From: Bacteroidales bacterium UBA1253
Lineage (GTDB): Bacteria; Bacteroidota; Bacteroidia; Bacteroidales; Paludibacteraceae
Direction of reading: 5' to 3'
DNA: 25,023 bases
Assembly: GCA_002308815.1 (NCBI GenBank)
Contig: DBVX01000088.1
Location: 14,747 to 39,769 of the forward strand
Each line of letters starts with the position of its first letter. Position 1 is the stretch's first letter. The translations under genes and the position numbers were made by a program. Under the pieces are notes generated by a model, which worked only from the letters and a program-made list of their open reading frames with translations, searched no databases and was not told the origin of the DNA. Below, piece after piece: positions 1 to 7,457 of the stretch.

Positions 1-362
1 GTTGCCACAGCAGCGGCGGCACACGCGCTAAAGAGGAGACTGTACCCGAAGAGAAATGGATTGAACGGGGATCTACCGACTATTTCATCTTGCCGCCGAC
101 AATGGAGATTTCCGTTGATTCAGCCAATAAGGAAGATTGGATCTTCTTCAGTGCCTGTCTCAGTTCGCAGACCAACTATGAGTATCGCGGCAACGGGTCG
201 CTTACCTACGCGCTCTGCCATCTGCCTAATCAACTGTCCGCTTATACCGCAGAAGAACTGATAGAGCAAGTACGTACCAAAGTCAAACAACTCATTCCAT
301 TCCTGCAAGTACCCCAGTTGGACGGTCCCGAGCCGATGCTTTCCGAAAAGGTTCTGCCCTGA
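1..362 (+). CDS. Caspase-like (peptidase C14/metacaspase) protein, C-terminal fragment
   Basis: The 5' end lies outside the window. Reading from base 3 gives 119 residues that begin CHSSGGTR, which fits the loop after the catalytic cysteine of caspase-fold peptidases (usual form D-x-C-H-S-G). Further on, FFSACLSSQTNYEY and GNGSLTYAL match the C-terminal strand and substrate-pocket region of the fold, where relatives have SAC...E and GxGxFTYAL. The tail LIPFLQVPQLDG is also typical of metacaspases. The stop codon TGA overlaps the ATG of the next gene by one base (TGATG), so the two are probably translationally coupled. The N-terminus, including the catalytic His and any signal peptide, cannot be seen, so localisation is unknown. 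Family assignment is by eye and fairly secure; substrate is unknown. Confidence 0.75.
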   Translation, partial: CHSSGGTRAKEETVPEEKWIERGSTDYFILPPTMEISVDSANKEDWIFFSACLSSQTNYEYRGNGSLTYALCHLPNQLSAYTAEELIEQVRTKVKQLIPFLQVPQLDGPEPMLSEKVLP

Positions 363-916
363 TGAATGACACAGACTACATACAGGCTCTCGCCCAAGGC
401 GACAACGCCGCTATACGCACGCTTTACAGCGAATTGCGTGAATCTTTCTTCCGCTATTTCCTCAACCATTACCGTCTTGACGAGGACACGATAGCGGATC
501 TTCTGCAGGAGGCTGTCATAGGCACGTGGAAGAACATCCAGAGGGGTACACTCACCTCTGACAATCTCACTTGCCGCCTTTCCACCTATGTCATCACCCT
601 GGGTATCCATCGTCATCTGGCCACTACGCGCCAGACCGACAGGTTTGTATCGCTGGATGCGGGGCAGTACGCCGGTCTGTCGGATATGCCTGAAGCTGAT
701 ATCTATGACACTGAACGGGAAAACTGTATCGCCCGCGCTGTGGGGCAGATGACCGAACCGTGCAACACCCTGCTGCGGCTCTTCTACTATGAGGAAAAAG
801 ATATGGAAACCATTGCGCATGAGATGGACTTCTCCTCCGCCGATGCAGCCAAAACACAGAAATACAGATGTATGCAGAAACTTAAAGCGGTTTTTGAAAA
901 ACTGAATGAAAGATAA
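362..916 (+). CDS. ECF-type RNA polymerase sigma factor (sigma-70 family)
   Basis: The 184-residue protein is the usual length for an extracytoplasmic-function sigma factor. Residues about 24-90 resemble region 2 (DLLQEAVIGTWKNI corresponds to the family's D-x-x-Q-E-x-F-x-x-x-W core). Residues about 120-180 resemble region 4, with the helix-turn-helix METIAHEMDFSSADAAKTQKY before a basic helix. Region 3 and region 1.1 are absent, as expected for ECF factors. The start is fixed by the one-base overlap with the preceding caspase gene. A one-TM protein that looks like its anti-sigma partner follows 60 bp downstream. It probably directs core polymerase to a small set of promoters, perhaps including this operon, in response to an envelope signal; that regulation is inferred, not seen. 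The region 4 HTH is somewhat divergent. Confidence 0.85.
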   Translation: MNDTDYIQALAQGDNAAIRTLYSELRESFFRYFLNHYRLDEDTIADLLQEAVIGTWKNIQRGTLTSDNLTCRLSTYVITLGIHRHLATTRQTDRFVSLDAGQYAGLSDMPEADIYDTERENCIARAVGQMTEPCNTLLRLFYYEEKDMETIAHEMDFSSADAAKTQKYRCMQKLKAVFEKLNER

Positions 917-976
917 TTGTCATTTTTTCCAAAATAATCCGTTACCTTTCCGCAGTCTGTGATATAAAGAGGTGAA

Positions 977-1609
977 ATGAATACAGAACAAGAAATACGA
1001 TTAGCCGTTTGCGCAAAGTTCCTCAAGCAGGATTTGCAGGCACTTGAAGCCACACTGCGGGAGCGTGAAAAGGACACGGCACAAGAGAATCACAGGCAGC
1101 TCTGTCCTGATATTGCAGAAAAAGTGAATACCAGTAATACCAACTATCAAAAAACCATACACACTATGAAAAAGAAATCATTTATTTACATTTCAGTGGC
1201 TGCTGCGGCATGCTGCGCACTGGTCATCGGTCTGCACATCAACCAGACATCATGGGCGGAAAAAGCGTTCCAACAGGGAATCAGCAGTACCGAAATCTTT
1301 GTTTCGCGCGGAGACAACAAGGTGGACAACGAACTACAGAACGCCTACCAGCTGATGTTCTCCGGACAGTTCCGTGAGTCTGACCGTGTTCTCAAAGGTC
1401 TGACAAGCACCATCAACAAAACCAAACCCGAATCGGATGAGGAAGCGCAGATTCTGAAGGTACAGCGCGAAGAGCAGCAATGGCTTCATGCACTCAGCCT
1501 GCTCGGACAAGGCAAATACCGCAAGGCGAGAAAGATGCTCAAGCAAATCGCCGAGGAGAAAGGCACATTTGCCGTGCAGGCGGAACAACTGCTGCAAAAC
1601 AAGCAATAA
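977..1609 (+). CDS. Putative single-pass anti-sigma factor with periplasmic TPR-like helices
   Basis: This 210-residue protein has a helical N-terminal segment (1-66, predicted cytoplasmic), one hydrophobic span at about 68-87 preceded by KKK, and an extracytoplasmic part with two TPR-like hairpins (about 117-143 and 164-200, e.g. ALSLLGQGKYRKARKMLKQI). The layout is that of Bacteroidota membrane anti-sigma factors encoded next to ECF genes. There is no zinc-binding HxxxCxxC motif in the N-terminal part. I chose the ATG at 977 because AGAGGTG sits just upstream and because the cytosolic segment is needed to hold a sigma factor; the internal ATG at 1166 would give only a membrane anchor plus the periplasmic part. 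The 60-bp gap before it holds TACCTTTC (943-950), one base off a TAnnTTTG box, which is too weak to call. Function is inferred from topology and position. Confidence 0.6.
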   Translation: MNTEQEIRLAVCAKFLKQDLQALEATLREREKDTAQENHRQLCPDIAEKVNTSNTNYQKTIHTMKKKSFIYISVAAAACCALVIGLHINQTSWAEKAFQQGISSTEIFVSRGDNKVDNELQNAYQLMFSGQFRESDRVLKGLTSTINKTKPESDEEAQILKVQREEQQWLHALSLLGQGKYRKARKMLKQIAEEKGTFAVQAEQLLQNKQ

Positions 1610-1667
1610 CGGGCTTTATGCGGTCAAATACGATAATAGTTAGTTAAACCGGAAATCTTACAGAACA

Positions 1668-2339
1668 ATGAAAAAAGCGATATTATTGAGTTTGAGTATC
1701 CTTATGATGACAGGCGCAAGTTACGCGCAGAACACCAAAGAACAGCGTAAGGAGCGTGCCGCTGTCACCCGGATGTCCGACAAGGAACTGAAGGCGAAAG
1801 TGAGCAGCGATGTCAAGAAACAGGCGAAGGCATTCAAGAAACAGGGCTGGCAGGTCAATGTGGGCGCGCTGTCAATAGAAAAGCAGATTGAGAAGGCGCA
1901 GCGTATGCAGTACGAGTACAATGAGTACAACATGCCCAAGTACTTTATGGGTGAGATGACCGCCAAGGCGGAATCGTATGCCGCCGCCAAAGCGCAGGCA
2001 CTGGCTTTCGCCAAGGAGGATCTGGCGGGAATGATTTCCACCGAAATTACCGCACTGGTGGAGAACACACGTGCCAACGAGCAGATTTCCGCCACAGATG
2101 CCGCATCCATCGCCAAGACAGTGCAGTCGGGCAAGCAGCTCATCGCGCAGCGTCTTACCAACGTTCTTCCCGTTGTGGAGGTCTATCGTATGGACGGCAA
2201 AATGTACGAAGTGCAGACACGCATCTTCTACGACCGCAACAACGCCTTGCAGACCGCCAAGCAGGTCATCAGGCAGGAATTGGAGAAAGACGGGGAGAAA
2301 CTGCATGACGAATTGGACAAGATCTGGGAAGGGAAATAA
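1668..2339 (+). CDS. Exported LPP20-like protein
   Basis: The 223-residue product starts with a clear signal peptide (MKKAILLSLSILMMTGASYAQ, cut after about residue 20); no lipobox cysteine is present. The mature part is charged and strongly helical. It contains an Ala-rich helix (KAESYAAAKAQALAFAKEDLA, about 101-121) followed by beta-like segments (VVEVYRMDGKMYEVQTRIFYD), an arrangement reminiscent of LPP20-family and FlgT-N-like envelope proteins. No catalytic motif is visible. It lies 58 bp after the anti-sigma-like gene and 18 bp before another exported protein with a related N-terminal helix, so it is probably an accessory or structural envelope component of the caspase cluster. The LPP20 link is a resemblance only; the export call is firm. 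Confidence 0.6.
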   Translation: MKKAILLSLSILMMTGASYAQNTKEQRKERAAVTRMSDKELKAKVSSDVKKQAKAFKKQGWQVNVGALSIEKQIEKAQRMQYEYNEYNMPKYFMGEMTAKAESYAAAKAQALAFAKEDLAGMISTEITALVENTRANEQISATDAASIAKTVQSGKQLIAQRLTNVLPVVEVYRMDGKMYEVQTRIFYDRNNALQTAKQVIRQELEKDGEKLHDELDKIWEGK

Positions 2340-2357
2340 GCCTGTCAGTTGGCACGT

Positions 2358-3182
2358 ATGAAAAAGTTCGTTCTTATATTGTTCATCGCCGTTACCGGCA
2401 TTAATCAGGCACAGATGGTGAAAACCGTCCATGCCGAGTATATATACTATATGTCCGAAACGGAATCGAGAAAGGAAGCCAGAATCAAGGCCATCGAAGA
2501 GGCTCGTGCACAGGCATTGAGAAAAGTGTTCGGCGAGTCGGTCACGCAAACGAGCGGACACGTGAATGAAAAAATGACAGTCTTCGGCAATATGGAGGTG
2601 AACGGCAAGTGGCTCAAGGATACAAAGGATCCCGTTATACGCTACCGCATTGATTCCATCACCGGCGAGACAGGCATTTTTGTACAGGTTTGGGGAAAAG
2701 TGCAGGAAATCAAAAGGCAGGAAGCGGATCTTGAAATTGCTACCAAATGCTGTACGGAAGACGGACATTGCCTCCAAACCGAGACCTTCAAAGACGGAGA
2801 TTTGCTCAACTTTGATTTCCGGTCGCCCGAAGACGGCTTTCTGGCAGTCTATCTGGAGGACGAGGATCACAATATGTTCCGTCTGTTGCCTCTGGTGCTT
2901 AATCCGAAAGGCATACAGGAAGTCAGAGCCAACACTTTCTACGAGAGTATGTTGCCGTCGCTGGAGAACGCTTATATTGAACTTCGTGCATACAACACCG
3001 ATGAAGTCAACCTATTGCATTTTGTCTTTTCCCCCAATCCCTTTTCCATTCCGCTTGACGAGGATGTGGGAGGGGGATTGCGTCTGCTGGAGTATCAGGT
3101 GTTTCAGGAGTGGATCTCCAAGAACCGGACACGTGATGCGGAGATGCAGGACAAGAAAATTATGCTGACTATACGAAAATAA
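2358..3182 (+). CDS. Exported DUF4384-containing protein
   Basis: The product is 274 residues from the ATG at 2358; a TTG nine bases upstream would add three residues in front of the signal peptide and is not preferred. The signal peptide is MKKFVLILFIAVTGINQAQ. Residues about 35-60 (TESRKEARIKAIEEARAQAL) form an amphipathic helix like that of LPP20/FlgT-N modules. Residues about 145-235 (GDLLNFDFRSPEDGFLAVYLED..., then MFRLLP) match the pattern of DUF4384, a beta-sandwich domain often found with caspases, serine proteases or kinases in bacterial envelope modules. A CC pair at 131-132 and another Cys nearby could form disulfides. The gene is followed 33 bp later by the SUMF1-fold gene. It is probably a non-enzymatic binding partner; its ligand is unknown. 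Confidence 0.65.
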   Translation: MKKFVLILFIAVTGINQAQMVKTVHAEYIYYMSETESRKEARIKAIEEARAQALRKVFGESVTQTSGHVNEKMTVFGNMEVNGKWLKDTKDPVIRYRIDSITGETGIFVQVWGKVQEIKRQEADLEIATKCCTEDGHCLQTETFKDGDLLNFDFRSPEDGFLAVYLEDEDHNMFRLLPLVLNPKGIQEVRANTFYESMLPSLENAYIELRAYNTDEVNLLHFVFSPNPFSIPLDEDVGGGLRLLEYQVFQEWISKNRTRDAEMQDKKIMLTIRK

Positions 3183-3215
3183 ATTATCCTTACATTCATC
3201 AATCCGAATCCTACA

Positions 3216-4244
3216 ATGAACTGTTTTCTCATTCTGCCCGCTCTGCTGCTTGTCTGCCTTTCGGTCCGGTCGCAATCCGTATCGAATGTGGTTCTGACGC
3301 AGGAGGGAACACGATTCCGTATAGAGTACGATCTGTCCGAACAGATAGAAACAACTGTTTCCGTGTCTGTTGATAATTCCCGTACGTTCAGTCCGGTATA
3401 CGAATTGTCCGGCAATGCCGGGGCATCTGCGGTAAGCGGACACAATATTGTCTATTGGGATGCCCTTACGGAGTGGGGGGAGTTCAGTCACGAACTGACG
3501 GTCAAGGTGGCAACAGCACCTCTGTCGAAAGTGGTTCTGGCGAACGATGTGCCTTTCACGATGATCTATGTAAAGGGCGGTACATTCGTTATGGGAACTT
3601 CGCGGGAGAAGGATTCGGATGCCGCCGACAATGAAAGTCCGCACACTGTCCAAATCAGTTCGTACTACATCTCGCAGACCGAAGTGACACAGGAACTGTG
3701 GAACGCCGTGATGGATGAAAAACGGTTCTTTTTTCAGGGTGAAAACCAGCCGGTCAATCTGGTCTCATACAACGATATCACAGCCTTTATCAGTCGTCTT
3801 AACCTCATTACCGGACTCGGTTTCAATCTCCCGACGGAAGCGGAATGGGAATACGCTGCGCGGGGGGGGAGGAAAAGCTTGGGATACAAGTATTCCGGAA
3901 GCGACAACCCCCGTAACGTGGCATGGTTCGGACAGAAGGAGGGCGAAGCCGGCAGTTCGCAGAAGCACCGTGTTGCCACCAAACAGCCCAACGAACTCGG
4001 ATTGTACGATATGTCGGGCAATATGTGGGAATGGTGCCGCGATTTCTACGGGACGTATCCCGAGGAAGAGCAGACCGACCCCACAGGTCCGAAAGAAGGT
4101 ACCCATAGGGTAGTCAGAGGCGGAAGCTATCTGAGCCGTCCGATCAACTGCCGTACAGCCTTTCGATCCGCCAACACGCCGGAGAGCCGTCTGATACATA
4201 CGGGATTCCGGCTTTCATTACCCGTTGCAAACATAGGATTATAA
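3216..4244 (+). CDS. Exported SUMF1/formylglycine-generating-enzyme-fold protein, one catalytic Cys missing
   Basis: This 342-residue protein has a signal peptide (1-19), a beta-rich N-terminal module (about 22-100) and a SUMF1/FGE domain (about 113-335). Hallmarks of the latter are MIYVKGGTFVMGT, YYISQTEVTQELW, NLPTEAEWEYAARGG, LGLYDMSGNMWEWCRDFY, VVRGGSY and HTGFRLSL. In true formylglycine-generating enzymes GGSY is followed by Cys and, five residues later, by a second Cys. Here these positions are S307 and C312, so the copper-binding pair is incomplete. The domain is therefore probably a non-canonical enzyme or a binding module rather than a sulfatase-maturing enzyme, and no sulfatase gene is nearby. 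A run of eight G at 3862-3869 lies in the ARGG codons. It sits 9 bp before the second caspase gene, in the same operon. Confidence 0.85.
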   Translation: MNCFLILPALLLVCLSVRSQSVSNVVLTQEGTRFRIEYDLSEQIETTVSVSVDNSRTFSPVYELSGNAGASAVSGHNIVYWDALTEWGEFSHELTVKVATAPLSKVVLANDVPFTMIYVKGGTFVMGTSREKDSDAADNESPHTVQISSYYISQTEVTQELWNAVMDEKRFFFQGENQPVNLVSYNDITAFISRLNLITGLGFNLPTEAEWEYAARGGRKSLGYKYSGSDNPRNVAWFGQKEGEAGSSQKHRVATKQPNELGLYDMSGNMWEWCRDFYGTYPEEEQTDPTGPKEGTHRVVRGGSYLSRPINCRTAFRSANTPESRLIHTGFRLSLPVANIGL

Positions 4245-4253
4245 TCTCTCTCT

Positions 4254-5240
4254 ATGAAAAAATCGTTACTCTTCATCATCGCCCTTGTTGTTTCTTCAGC
4301 ATTGTATGCGCAGACAGAGGCAATCTCCAACTCTCTCAAAGCCGTTGTCCGCCTTCCCGGCACGGAAGCGGATGAAAATGAGAGGATAGAGGAATCCAAA
4401 TCCGTTGCGGTCAAAACGGAGAATCCTGAAAAAGAGGATTCGGAACCTGTCGTTGTCTCACGAGTGGACAGAAACATCCCCGAAACGGACTTCGTGAACG
4501 ACAGCACGTTCGCTTTCATCATCTGCAATGAGAAGTATGGAAGCCTGTCTTCGGTGCCTTTTGCCATCCACGACGGAGAGGTGTTCGCCCGGTACTGCGA
4601 ACAGACGCTCGGACTTCCCGACAACCATATCAATGTGTGGAAAAATGCATCCTATGGCAATATGAAACAGGCTATCAAACGAATGCAGAGCATAGCCTCC
4701 GTCTTCAACGGCGAAATAAATGTCATCTTCTACTATGCCGGTCACGGAGCACCCGATGATGCCACCAAACAGGCCTATCTCTTGCCGGTTGATGCCTATA
4801 ACGTTGATCCGGATGTATGCATCCCGCTCTCCGACCTTTACAAAAGCATCGCGGATATGGGAATTCGCAAAGCCACCATTTTTCTTGACGCGTGCTTCAG
4901 CGGTGCTGCTCGTTCGGATGACGGCACGATGCTGGCATCCGTCAGAGGGGTGGCTTTGAGACCCAAAAAGGATGCCCCGATGGGACAGATGGTCGTTTTT
5001 TCAGCAGTTACGGATGAGCAAACCGCCTTGCCGTATGCGAAGGAAGGACACGGGCTGTTTACCTACTACCTTCTCGAAAAAATCCAAAGCACGGCGGGAG
5101 ATGTCACGCTGGAGGAACTGGGCAATTACGTGACCAGCAAAGTGCTTCAGCAATCCGTCATTGATAACTACAAGCCGCAGTGTCCTACTGTCAGCGCATC
5201 CGATCAGGCGGCCGACTGGAAGTCCTGGACATTAAAGTAA
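4254..5240 (+). CDS. Exported caspase-like (peptidase C14) cysteine protease
   Basis: This is a 328-residue product with signal peptide MKKSLLFIIALVVSSALYAQ. A low-complexity acidic stretch (about 20-80) precedes the caspase p20-like core (85-300). The general-base histidine is H164 in FYYAGHG and the nucleophile is C215 in FLDACFSG, the expected spacing of about 50 residues with the cysteine after a hydrophobic strand. MVVFSAVTDEQTALPY and GHGLFTYYLLEKI complete the fold. All catalytic elements are intact, so it should be active, probably in the periplasm or at the cell surface. Bacterial relatives usually cleave after Lys or Arg, but specificity cannot be read here. It is the second caspase-fold gene of the operon; the first ends at base 362. 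Plausible substrates are neighbouring envelope proteins, including the anti-sigma-like protein, but this is speculation. Confidence 0.9.
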   Translation: MKKSLLFIIALVVSSALYAQTEAISNSLKAVVRLPGTEADENERIEESKSVAVKTENPEKEDSEPVVVSRVDRNIPETDFVNDSTFAFIICNEKYGSLSSVPFAIHDGEVFARYCEQTLGLPDNHINVWKNASYGNMKQAIKRMQSIASVFNGEINVIFYYAGHGAPDDATKQAYLLPVDAYNVDPDVCIPLSDLYKSIADMGIRKATIFLDACFSGAARSDDGTMLASVRGVALRPKKDAPMGQMVVFSAVTDEQTALPYAKEGHGLFTYYLLEKIQSTAGDVTLEELGNYVTSKVLQQSVIDNYKPQCPTVSASDQAADWKSWTLK

Positions 5241-5254
5241 TTTTTACCGCTGTC

Positions 5255-6862
5255 ATGAAACGAATCCTTCTGACAAGTCTCTTTGCCGCCGTCTTTTTTA
5301 CCGGTTTGCAGGCTCAGACCTACCGTGATCAGTTCGAGGCATTTCAGCAGCAGTCACGACAAACCTACGCCGATTTTACTGTCAGCGTCCTGCTCAACTA
5401 CGCCGAGTTCGTCAAACAGGCTTGGGAATCCTTTGAGGCAAGCCTGCCTGTTCCCATGCCCAAAGACGATCTCCTGCCTCCTGTCCTCTATGAAGAGGAG
5501 CAGAAACAGCAGGCAAAACAACTGCAAAAGTTTGAGCAGCAGCCGATTAAAAATGAAGAAAAGTCGGTAGAGGAAGAGAAAAATGAAGAGGAACAGCCTC
5601 AACAGGAGGAAGAACAGCAGAAGCAGACACCGCCTGTCAAACAATTTGAGGACAGACTAGTTGTCGTAGAGGAGGTGATTGAGATTCCCAAGCCACAACC
5701 TGTTCCGCAGGCCGCTCCCCAGCCGCAACCCGAAATCGCGCCGGAGAAAACCGTCCGCTTTCAGTTATACGGAACAGAGATGGAGGTGCGCGTACCCGAT
5801 GAGCCGTTGAAACTGGCTCAAACCGACCAATCGACCATTGCACAAGCCATTGAATCCCTCACAAAAGGACAATATACCGCTTTCATTGAGGATTGCCGGA
5901 AATTGAGCAGTCTGCATGGTCTGACCGACTATTTTTACCTGCGGTTGGTGAATGCCGCTGTCAGAGCACACTTGACGGACCAGCCCAACGAGGTTGAACT
6001 GCTCAAAGCGTTTGTCATCTCCCAGTCAGGCTACAAGACGCGTCTGGCTCTGGACGGGAACAGACAGCTCCTGATGCTGTTCGGATCAAGCAATATCATC
6101 TATGGCAAACCCTATTGGACCATTGACGGCACATATTACTACGCGGACGGAGATACCAACGGCAGCCTGCAGATTTGCAATTTCGCCTTTCCGGAAGAGC
6201 AACCTTTCACTTTCGTTATCAGCAGTGAACCCTCGCTTACCGCCTCACTGTCCCGTGCACGCACCCTGTCCGTTCCTAATGACAAACATCTGACAGCCAC
6301 CGTTGCTGAGGACATCAACCTTCTCCGTATGCTTGAAGCCTATCCCTCCTCGCAGTACGGTTCCAATCCCGTTTCCCGCTGGGCTTTCTATGCCAATATG
6401 CCCCTCAGCAAGCAGGCACGCGAGACACTCTACCCGCAGTTCGATTTTATGATGGAGGGACTCTCTGTGCAGGAGAAACTCAATCTCCTGCTCTGTTGGG
6501 TGCAGAAAGCACTTGTCTATGAATACGACGAGAAAGTGTGGGGACGCGACCGTGCGTTCTTTGCCGATGAGACCCTTTATTACCCCTATGCCGACTGTGA
6601 GGATCGCAGTATCCTGTTCTCACGCCTCGTTCGCGATCTGATCGGACTGCGTGTGGCATTGGTCTATTATCCCGGTCACCTCGCCACAGCCGTTGAAGCA
6701 CCCTCATCGGTCAAGGGAGACCACATTATAATCAACGGTTCGCGGTTCATCATCTGCGACCCCACCTATATAGGCGCGCCCATAGGCAGAACTATGAAAG
6801 GGATGGATAATCTGTCCGCCAAAGTGCTTGTGCTTAAAAACGCCACGCGAAATAGTAATTGA
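5255..6862 (+). CDS. Exported transglutaminase-like cysteine peptidase with Q/E-rich linker
   Basis: The ATG at 5255 gives 535 residues beginning with a clean signal peptide (MKRILLTSLFAAVFFTGLQAQ). An in-frame upstream start would overlap the caspase gene and bury that signal, so it was not used. Residues about 78-165 are a Gln/Glu/Pro-rich, probably coiled or disordered linker. The C-terminal 110 residues are transglutaminase-like: C448 in YADCEDRS, H475 in YPGHLATAV and D502 in ICDPTYIGAPIG form the expected Cys-His-Asp triad. In this fold the chemistry may be peptide hydrolysis or acyl transfer; which one applies cannot be told. It starts 14 bp after the caspase gene and is the last gene of the operon. 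Its last 29 bp overlap the 3' end of the convergent DUF6048 gene. Confidence 0.75.
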   Translation: MKRILLTSLFAAVFFTGLQAQTYRDQFEAFQQQSRQTYADFTVSVLLNYAEFVKQAWESFEASLPVPMPKDDLLPPVLYEEEQKQQAKQLQKFEQQPIKNEEKSVEEEKNEEEQPQQEEEQQKQTPPVKQFEDRLVVVEEVIEIPKPQPVPQAAPQPQPEIAPEKTVRFQLYGTEMEVRVPDEPLKLAQTDQSTIAQAIESLTKGQYTAFIEDCRKLSSLHGLTDYFYLRLVNAAVRAHLTDQPNEVELLKAFVISQSGYKTRLALDGNRQLLMLFGSSNIIYGKPYWTIDGTYYYADGDTNGSLQICNFAFPEEQPFTFVISSEPSLTASLSRARTLSVPNDKHLTATVAEDINLLRMLEAYPSSQYGSNPVSRWAFYANMPLSKQARETLYPQFDFMMEGLSVQEKLNLLLCWVQKALVYEYDEKVWGRDRAFFADETLYYPYADCEDRSILFSRLVRDLIGLRVALVYYPGHLATAVEAPSSVKGDHIIINGSRFIICDPTYIGAPIGRTMKGMDNLSAKVLVLKNATRNSN

Positions 6863-7457
6863 ACCCCCAGTTCATATCGTCACGGATACCATAGCCCGGG
6901 ATGTATATGGGAGCGTCGGCAGGGGATGAGTTGCGCCGTGTGAAAAGGAACTTGATTCGGAACGTCCATCCCATATAGAATCCGCTGACCATCTGCATCT
7001 GACAGCCCACTGCCAGTTCTCCCCACGCGTCGCACACCTCTTGGAGGGTGCAGCCGGCACGCAGACCGATGAGCAGGGCGTGCGGCGATTGGATGCTCTT
7101 CTTTAGTGGGTTGTAATCCATTCCGGCTCGGAGGAATCCGCAGTGGACAGGTTGCGTGATACTGTCCTGCTCGGCTTTCCCGAAAGCGTAACCGCCTTCC
7201 AACGCGGGGTAGAACCTGTTGATAAGACGCACGGTGACTGCCGCTTCATAACTCTGTAGCGAGCCTTTTGTGCTTGCCGCCTCATATATAGGCGTGAAGG
7301 CATCCAGCTTGATAAAAGTGCCTTGATATACAGCCGTGTCACTGTACGGATGCAAAGGATTGACAGCAGGCTTTAGGTCTGCCATTTTGTCCCCCGCCGA
7401 TGCAGTTGCGGCAACGGAAAACAGAATCAAAAAAGCCAGTAGTTCCCTTCTTACCAC
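6834..7457 (-). CDS. Exported DUF6048 family protein
   Basis: Translation from the GTG at 7457-7455 gives 207 residues with an N-terminal signal peptide (hydrophobic LLAFLILFSVAATASA). The C-terminal part FYMGWTFRIKF ... IYIPGYGI ... NWGFNYYFAWRF matches the signature ending of DUF6048 proteins, small Bacteroidota proteins thought from their alternating beta pattern and terminal aromatic residue to be outer-membrane barrels. The GTG start lies inside the final codons of the upstream gene (overlap of 7 bp), suggesting translational coupling. The open frame extends far upstream, but that part is antisense or out of frame to the membrane-protein gene and has no support. The 3' end overlaps the convergent transglutaminase-like gene. 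Molecular function is unknown. Confidence 0.7.
   Translation of the reverse strand: MVRRELLAFLILFSVAATASAGDKMADLKPAVNPLHPYSDTAVYQGTFIKLDAFTPIYEAASTKGSLQSYEAAVTVRLINRFYPALEGGYAFGKAEQDSITQPVHCGFLRAGMDYNPLKKSIQSPHALLIGLRAGCTLQEVCDAWGELAVGCQMQMVSGFYMGWTFRIKFLFTRRNSSPADAPIYIPGYGIRDDMNWGFNYYFAWRF

Noticed and set aside
943..950. TACCTTTC as an internal promoter before the anti-sigma-like gene
   Set aside because: It differs from TAnnTTTG at the final G and has no -33 element.
1872..2870. 332-codon open frame on the minus strand
   Set aside because: It spans two well-supported plus-strand exported-protein genes and has no recognisable features of its own.
5180..5254. In-frame upstream start for the transglutaminase-like gene
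   Set aside because: It would overlap the caspase gene by 61 bases and put 25 residues before an otherwise perfect signal peptide.
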